Shown: positions 23,030 through 26,402 of the stretch, piece by piece
Position numbering within the stretch: the stretch's first letter is position 1
How the letters are laid out: every line of letters begins with the position of its first letter
Source: a virus
Direction: 5' to 3' (one strand)
IMG/VR virus record: IMGVR_UViG_3300042904_000243
Location: 1 to 26,402 of that record
DNA length: 26,402 bases
The notes under the pieces: generated by a model
The model's database searches: none
The model's input: only the letters and a program-made list of their open reading frames with translations
Told to the model about the DNA's origin: nothing
Translations under genes and position numbers: made by a program

Positions 23030-23310
23030 CGTCCTGGCAGGAGTTCCTCGCCCTCAAGGTGGACCCGGACCGGGTCCTCAAGCTCCTCCTCGACCTGCTC
23101 GTGGGCGGGTTCATCATCTGGTGGGCCCACGGCCACCTGGAGGCCGAGCTCGCCCGCCCCGAGCGGAGCGCCTGGAGCATTGGCATCTGGGCCGCCGTGC
23201 TCGTCACGGGCGTCCTGGCGGTGCCCAGCTTCCGGGGCCGGGTGCTCCCCGCCGCCAAGGAAGGGCTGGCCCTCTTCCGGGAGGGCCGGGACGCGGTCAA
23301 GCCCTCATGA
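23026..23310 (+). CDS. Holin candidate (two membrane segments)
   Basis: The 94-residue product has two membrane segments, about 18-36 (VLKLLLDLLVGGFIIWWAHG) and 49-67 (SAWSIGIWAAVLVTGVLAVP), separated by a short charged loop and followed by a basic C-terminus. Size and topology fit class II holins, which open the inner membrane to release endolysin. It overlaps its upstream and downstream neighbours by ATGA, and the next gene encodes the endolysin candidate. The call rests on topology and context. Confidence 0.65.
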   Translation: MTSWQEFLALKVDPDRVLKLLLDLLVGGFIIWWAHGHLEAELARPERSAWSIGIWAAVLVTGVLAVPSFRGRVLPAAKEGLALFREGRDAVKPS

Positions 23311-23846
23311 GCAAAGGGCCCCGCAGCTACCTCCTCTTGGACGGCTGCCAGAGCGAGCTTCACATTCGCGCCGTGGAGTGCGCGCACGCCGACATTGGCC
23401 AAGGGGAGCTCCTCGACGACAAAGGGCGCGGCACCAACCGCAGTCCCTACGTGGATGGGGTCAACCGGCGGTTCGGCAGCCCGCTCGGCAGCTTCTGGTG
23501 CGGCAACGCGGTGGGCGGCTGGTGGCAGGACGCGGGCGCCGCGCTCCCACCCGTCCCCGGTGACTGTGACTCCTGGCTGGCGTGGGCGTTCAAGACCAAC
23601 CGCTTCCGGACCAAGCCTCACCCCGGCTATGCAGCGCTGTACGGCACCATGAAGGACGCCAGCCACATCGAGCTGGTCAGCCGGACCATGCGCGACCCCA
23701 CCAGCGCCTGGAGCCTCCGGACGCAGGTCATTGGCGGCAACTGCTCGCTGGGCGCGTTCACCCGCGACGGCTGGGTGGTAGCCCAACGGAGCGTCAACAT
23801 GGAACGGCTCATTGGGTTCGTGGCCATGCTGCCGGGGGACCCGTGA
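23307..23846 (+). CDS. CHAP/NlpC-P60-like endolysin candidate
   Basis: The 179-residue protein probably cleaves peptidoglycan. It shows the pattern of compact CHAP-type phage lysins: GTNRSPYVDGVNRRFG (42-57), SFWCGNAVGGWW with likely nucleophile Cys65, ASHIELVSRT with likely His120, then VIGGNCSLGAF with Asn145 and a final VNMERLIGFVAML. The spacing between Cys, His and Asn fits a Cys-His-Asn triad. There is no signal peptide, so export needs the holin just upstream. ATG 23307 overlaps the holin stop as ATGA; the open frame further upstream is shadow sequence. The end overlaps the next GTG. No separate cell-wall-binding domain is present. Confidence 0.68.
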   Translation: MSKGPRSYLLLDGCQSELHIRAVECAHADIGQGELLDDKGRGTNRSPYVDGVNRRFGSPLGSFWCGNAVGGWWQDAGAALPPVPGDCDSWLAWAFKTNRFRTKPHPGYAALYGTMKDASHIELVSRTMRDPTSAWSLRTQVIGGNCSLGAFTRDGWVVAQRSVNMERLIGFVAMLPGDP

Positions 23847-24349
23847 CCGCGGTCTGGATTTTGAAGCATTGGCGCGAGAGCCTGCTCTCGCTGCTGCTGG
23901 TGTGGGCCCTGCTCGAGCGGCAGGGGAGGCAGGCCGCGTTGCGCGAGGTTGCAACCTCGGTGCAGAGCGCCCTCCTCGCGCAGGCCCTTCACCGCGCGTC
24001 CGGCCAGCGGCTGGCCGTTGCGCACGCCCGGGTGGACACCCTGATCAAGGTAGTAACGCGCCGCGTTACGGATACCCTGGCCCTGACCGACACCGTGTAC
24101 CTCCCCGGGGACACGGTCGCCCGGCTGGCCATTCCCCTCCCGCAGGTGCTGGCCACCAACGCCCAGCTCAAGACGTGTGGGGAGCTCGCCGCGAGTTGCG
24201 AGCAGTTCCGCACGGAGGCGGTCCAGCGTTTTGCGCTCGACAGCGTCATCATCGCCTCCATCAAGCCCCGCGCCTGCCACCCCGGGAAGTGGGCCGTGAC
24301 CACGGGCATTCTGGGCGCAGCAGCCGGGTACGCGGCGGGCCGACGGTAG
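23843..24349 (+). CDS. Spanin-like membrane protein
   Basis: Starting at the GTG that overlaps the endolysin stop (GTGA), this 168-residue protein has an N-terminal membrane segment (about 5-24, WILKHWRESLLSLLLVWALL), a helical periplasmic-type region, three cysteines (112, 119, 145), and a second Gly/Ala-rich hydrophobic segment at about 149-166 (WAVTTGILGAAAGYAAG). An N-terminal anchor plus helical body after holin and endolysin is the arrangement of an inner-membrane spanin. The C-terminal glycine-zipper segment could reach the outer membrane as in unimolecular spanins, but no lipobox is visible. The family is not recognised, so the role is inferred from topology and position. Confidence 0.58.
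   Translation: MTAVWILKHWRESLLSLLLVWALLERQGRQAALREVATSVQSALLAQALHRASGQRLAVAHARVDTLIKVVTRRVTDTLALTDTVYLPGDTVARLAIPLPQVLATNAQLKTCGELAASCEQFRTEAVQRFALDSVIIASIKPRACHPGKWAVTTGILGAAAGYAAGRR
24053..24069 (+). repeat. 17-bp inverted repeat inside the spanin-like gene
   Basis: GTAACGCG (24053-24060) and CGCGTTAC (24062-24069) flank one central base. With a 3-base bulge the dyad extends to GGTA (24049-24052) and TACC (24073-24076). It could be an operator-like site or a coincidence of coding sequence. Confidence 0.5.
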
Positions 24350-24363
24350 TTCTTCCTCGGTGA

Positions 24364-24408
24364 CGCGGTGGGTAGAATTTTTTCGGGAAAATCGTTTTCA
24401 CTACCGCG
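24364..24408 (+). promoter_or_regulatory. AT-richer intergenic region with nested inverted repeats
   Basis: Between lysis cassette and helicase module (24350-24533, 184 bases without a convincing gene), GGTAG (24371-24375) pairs with CTACC (24401-24405). Inside lie TTTTC (24380-24384), GAAAA (24387-24391) and TTTTC (24395-24399), so the GAAAA can pair with either neighbour. The block follows the last late gene by 14 bases. It may be a late terminator, an operator or a start-of-module control region. No clear -35/-10 promoter pair was found nearby. Confidence 0.5.
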
Positions 24409-24480
24409 CCACAACCGCTTTTGTTGAACTCTTGCGCTCGCGCGGACTTCACACAGTTGTAGGTCAGTTGTCCTTATGCT

Positions 24481-24507
24481 CCGGAGGGGGACAACCACCC
24501 CCACCGG
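24481..24507 (+). promoter_or_regulatory. GC hairpin containing a Shine-Dalgarno-like GGAGG
   Basis: CCGGAGGGGG (24481-24490) pairs with CCCCCACCGG (24498-24507) with one A-A mismatch and a 7-base loop. The 5' arm contains GGAGG. The GTG at 24507, in frame with the following gene, starts at the last base of the stem, and the ATG at 24534 is 27 bases beyond it. Pairing would hide the GGAGG and could regulate translation. Confidence 0.5.
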
Positions 24508-24533
24508 TGAACAAGTGGACTAGAGTTCCCGGT

Positions 24534-24764
24534 ATGCTGACACCCCACGACGTCAACGACCTGTTGGAGGACTACGGCCAGCGGACCGCCCATGCGGATA
24601 TGCGCGCCTGGGACCACGCGGTGAGCCACCTACCTCCCGACACCCAGTACCAGGAACTGACCAAGTTCCGCATCTGCATGCGGGACCACCACGACGACTG
24701 CTTGTGCTTTCTGGGGGGCGACTACCCCCTGAAGCTCAAGGGCCCGCTCCCCTTCGACCTGTGA
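24534..24764 (+). CDS. Small unknown protein upstream of helicase
   Basis: The 76-residue product (MLTPHDVNDLLEDYGQRTAH...) is not recognised. It has an acidic helical N-terminal half and a Cys/His cluster near the end (ICMRDHHDDCLCFLGGDYP) that could bind metal. ATG 24534 is preferred; an in-frame GTG at 24507, and the frame running back to GTG 24360 through non-coding-looking sequence, are alternatives. The end overlaps the helicase GTG by four bases, so the two are probably co-translated. Confidence 0.6.
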   Translation: MLTPHDVNDLLEDYGQRTAHADMRAWDHAVSHLPPDTQYQELTKFRICMRDHHDDCLCFLGGDYPLKLKGPLPFDL

Positions 24765-26173
24765 CCTACCTCTACGGCACCGAGCCCATGCCGTGGCAGC
24801 GGCGGGGGTTTGACCAAGGGGCCGAGCACATCACCCACGCCGACTTCATGGACCCCGGCATGGGCAAGACGAAGCTCGAGCTGGACGTGGCCGCGAATGC
24901 GTACCTGAAGGGGGAAATCGACCTGCTCATAGCCCTCGCCCCCAACGGAGTCCACCGCGTCTGGCCCCAGGAAGCCGCCATTCACCTGCACCATGTACCG
25001 CACAAGGCAGCGTTCTACCGGGCCGGGACGAGCAACCGAGCCATCAAGGAAGTAATGGCGGCCAAGGACTGCCTCCGCATTGTGAGCTTGAACGTGGAGA
25101 GCATGAGCCACGGGAGCGGGCGGGATGCGCTCAACGAGCTCCTCGGCATGGGCAAGGCCGACCTGGTGGTGGACGAGTCCCAGAAGATTCGCACGCCGGG
25201 CGCCAAGCGGACCCGCTTCTTGTGGAAGGCCGGGGAGCAGGCGGTCATGCGGCGCATCACCACCGGCACGAGCGTCATCAAGGGGCTGCACAACCTCTAC
25301 GCCCAGTACCGCTTCCTCCACCCCGGCATCATCGGCTGTAAGACCTACACGGACTTCAAGGCCAAGTACTGCATCATGGTGGGGCCGTACAACCAGATTG
25401 TCGGCTTCAAGAACCAGGAGGAGCTCATGGCGCTGGTGGGGCGCCGGACGTTCCTGGCCTATGAGTCGGAAATGAACCTGCCCGAGCCCGTGGTCAGCCG
25501 CCGACCCGTGGAGCTCTCCCCTGAACAGAAACGGGTGTACAATGACCTCAAGGAAACGTTCCTGGCGGAACTGGCAAGCGGCGCACTGGTCGAAGCACCC
25601 CTCGCAATCAGCCGCTATCAGAAGTTCCAACAGATACTTGGTGGGCACGTCCGCGTGGAGGACGGAACCTGGGAACCCCTTCCTTGCCCACGCCTCGAGA
25701 GCGCCGTGGATGTGGTGGAAGCGGCGCCTAGCAAGATCCTGGTCTGGGCCGAGTGGCAGCCGGATATTCTGCAACTTGGCGACGCACTCCGCAAAGCGGA
25801 CATCCCGCACGTTACATACTTTGGTGGCAACAGCGAGCGCCAGAACGCCAAGAATCTGGATCATTTCCGGGATTCCACGGACTGCCACGCCTTTGTGGCG
25901 ACCCGTGCGTCCGGCGGGGCAGGCCTGACCATCAACGAGGCCAAGCGGACGCTGAACTACACGCACAGCTACAACACGGAGTACGTGTGGCAGAGCCGCA
26001 AGCGGAACCACCGGCTCGGCCAGGATAAGGTCATCCACGTGACAGACCTGTACGCCCCCGGCACCATCGACAGCAAGATCCTCGCCAGCAACGCCAAGGA
26101 CGAGGACGTGGCCAGCATCATGCGGAACCCGGCGCTGTTTGCCCAGTGGCTCACCGACCAAACCGAGGACTGA
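24761..26173 (+). CDS. SNF2-type superfamily 2 helicase/ATPase
   Basis: The 470-residue protein has the ordered motifs of a compact phage SNF2-like helicase: a Q-like motif PMPWQRRGFD (9-18), Walker A DPGMGKT (31-37), a strand-loop APNGVHRVW, the Walker B box VVDESQ (136-141, DESQ in place of DEAH), motif III TTGTSVIKG (167-175), a second RecA-like lobe with KILVWAEWQ, motif V GGAGLTINEAKRTLNYTHS, and motif VI QSRKRNHRLGQ with the arginine finger. It would hydrolyse ATP to move on or remodel DNA, probably in replication or recombination. The start is GTG 24761, overlapping the previous TGA as GTGA; longer frames upstream overlap that gene. It marks the change from late to DNA-metabolism genes. 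Confidence 0.85.
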   Translation: MTYLYGTEPMPWQRRGFDQGAEHITHADFMDPGMGKTKLELDVAANAYLKGEIDLLIALAPNGVHRVWPQEAAIHLHHVPHKAAFYRAGTSNRAIKEVMAAKDCLRIVSLNVESMSHGSGRDALNELLGMGKADLVVDESQKIRTPGAKRTRFLWKAGEQAVMRRITTGTSVIKGLHNLYAQYRFLHPGIIGCKTYTDFKAKYCIMVGPYNQIVGFKNQEELMALVGRRTFLAYESEMNLPEPVVSRRPVELSPEQKRVYNDLKETFLAELASGALVEAPLAISRYQKFQQILGGHVRVEDGTWEPLPCPRLESAVDVVEAAPSKILVWAEWQPDILQLGDALRKADIPHVTYFGGNSERQNAKNLDHFRDSTDCHAFVATRASGGAGLTINEAKRTLNYTHSYNTEYVWQSRKRNHRLGQDKVIHVTDLYAPGTIDSKILASNAKDEDVASIMRNPALFAQWLTDQTED

Positions 26174-26177
26174 CCCC

Positions 26178-26375
26178 ATGGCGGACTTCTGTCAGCAGTG
26201 CAGCATTGAGCTGTTCGGCGAGGACTTCAAGGATTGCGCCCGCCCGGAGCAGGCCCCGCTCGAGCCGGGGGAGGGCTGGCCGGAAATTTGTGAGGGCTGC
26301 GGACCCACGCTGGTGGACAACGACGGCAAGTGCCTCGCCGACGATTGCCTAAAGCAGCACGCCGCCAGCACTTAG
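26178..26375 (+). CDS. Small zinc-ribbon-like protein
   Basis: The 65-residue product has two CxxC pairs (Cys5/Cys8 in FCQQCSIELFG and Cys38/Cys41 in ICEGCGPTLVD), plus Cys20, Cys52, Cys57 and His61, enough to bind one or two zinc ions. The 'CxxC..LFG.D..D' start and 'CEGCG...VD..G.C' end match small zinc-ribbon proteins seen beside phage DNA-metabolism genes. It begins 4 bases after the helicase stop at ATG 26178 and may be a DNA-binding or helicase-partner protein. The exact function is unknown. The last 27 bases of the window hold no feature I can support. Confidence 0.7.
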   Translation: MADFCQQCSIELFGEDFKDCARPEQAPLEPGEGWPEICEGCGPTLVDNDGKCLADDCLKQHAAST

Positions 26376-26402
26376 CGCAGGGACTAGCGCGGCCCAAGCC
26401 AG

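Noticed and set aside
24421-24480. Sigma-70 type promoter (TTGAAC or TTCACA with TATGCT)
   Set aside because: No combination gives an acceptable 16-18 base spacing between the two boxes.
24360-24533. Extension of the 76-residue gene back to GTG 24360
   Set aside because: The added residues are encoded by AT-richer sequence with strong dyads, and the start has no ribosome site.

Overview
The window is a high-GC stretch of a tailed double-stranded DNA phage (or prophage) genome, with every credible gene on the + strand. A tape-measure protein, a tail tube protein and a lambda-type frameshifted tail chaperone pair are present and no contractile sheath gene is seen, so the virion is most likely a siphovirus. 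The host cannot be named from the sequence. A two-helix holin candidate, a CHAP-like endolysin and a spanin-like protein suggest a Gram-negative-type envelope, but that is an inference. No tRNA, CRISPR array, insertion sequence or integrase was seen.

Layout. 1-4126 is the head module: the tail end of an unidentified gene, an XkdF-type prohead protease with a long C-terminal extension, an acidic scaffold-type protein with a possible nested start, a DUF2190-like decoration protein, the major capsid protein and a small HeH/LEM-like protein. A palindrome plus a 14-bp-stem hairpin (4129-4175) closes this block. 4206-11168 is the neck module: a DnaT-like adaptor, then about 4.4 kb of accessory virion proteins (two beta-rich proteins, an Ig-lectin-SGNH esterase protein and a repeat-containing fibre-like protein), then an internally duplicated head-closure-like protein, an HK97 gp10-like protein and a tail terminator. 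11179-17404 is the tail shaft: tail tube, a 13-bp-stem hairpin, the G/GT chaperones joined by a GGGAAAC slippery site, and a 1,289-residue tape measure. 17401-22522 is the tail tip: a distal-tail candidate, a hub-like protein with repeated Fn3-like modules, and two adhesin-like proteins (LamG-like and discoidin-like).

22583-24349 is a tightly overlapping four-gene lysis cassette. 24350-24533 is the only sizeable AT-richer non-coding stretch, with nested inverted repeats and a GC hairpin. After it a different module begins: a small unknown gene, an SNF2-type helicase and a small zinc-ribbon protein.

The parts that stand out are the accessory adhesin/esterase block placed between adaptor and head-closure genes, the tandem duplication inside the head-closure-like protein, the lambda-like frameshift signal, a small beta module shared by tail terminator and tail tube, and the paired hairpins after the capsid and tube genes. 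Many genes overlap by ATGA or GTGA, which implies translational coupling. Several head-module starts follow C/T-rich leaders instead of a clear Shine-Dalgarno sequence.
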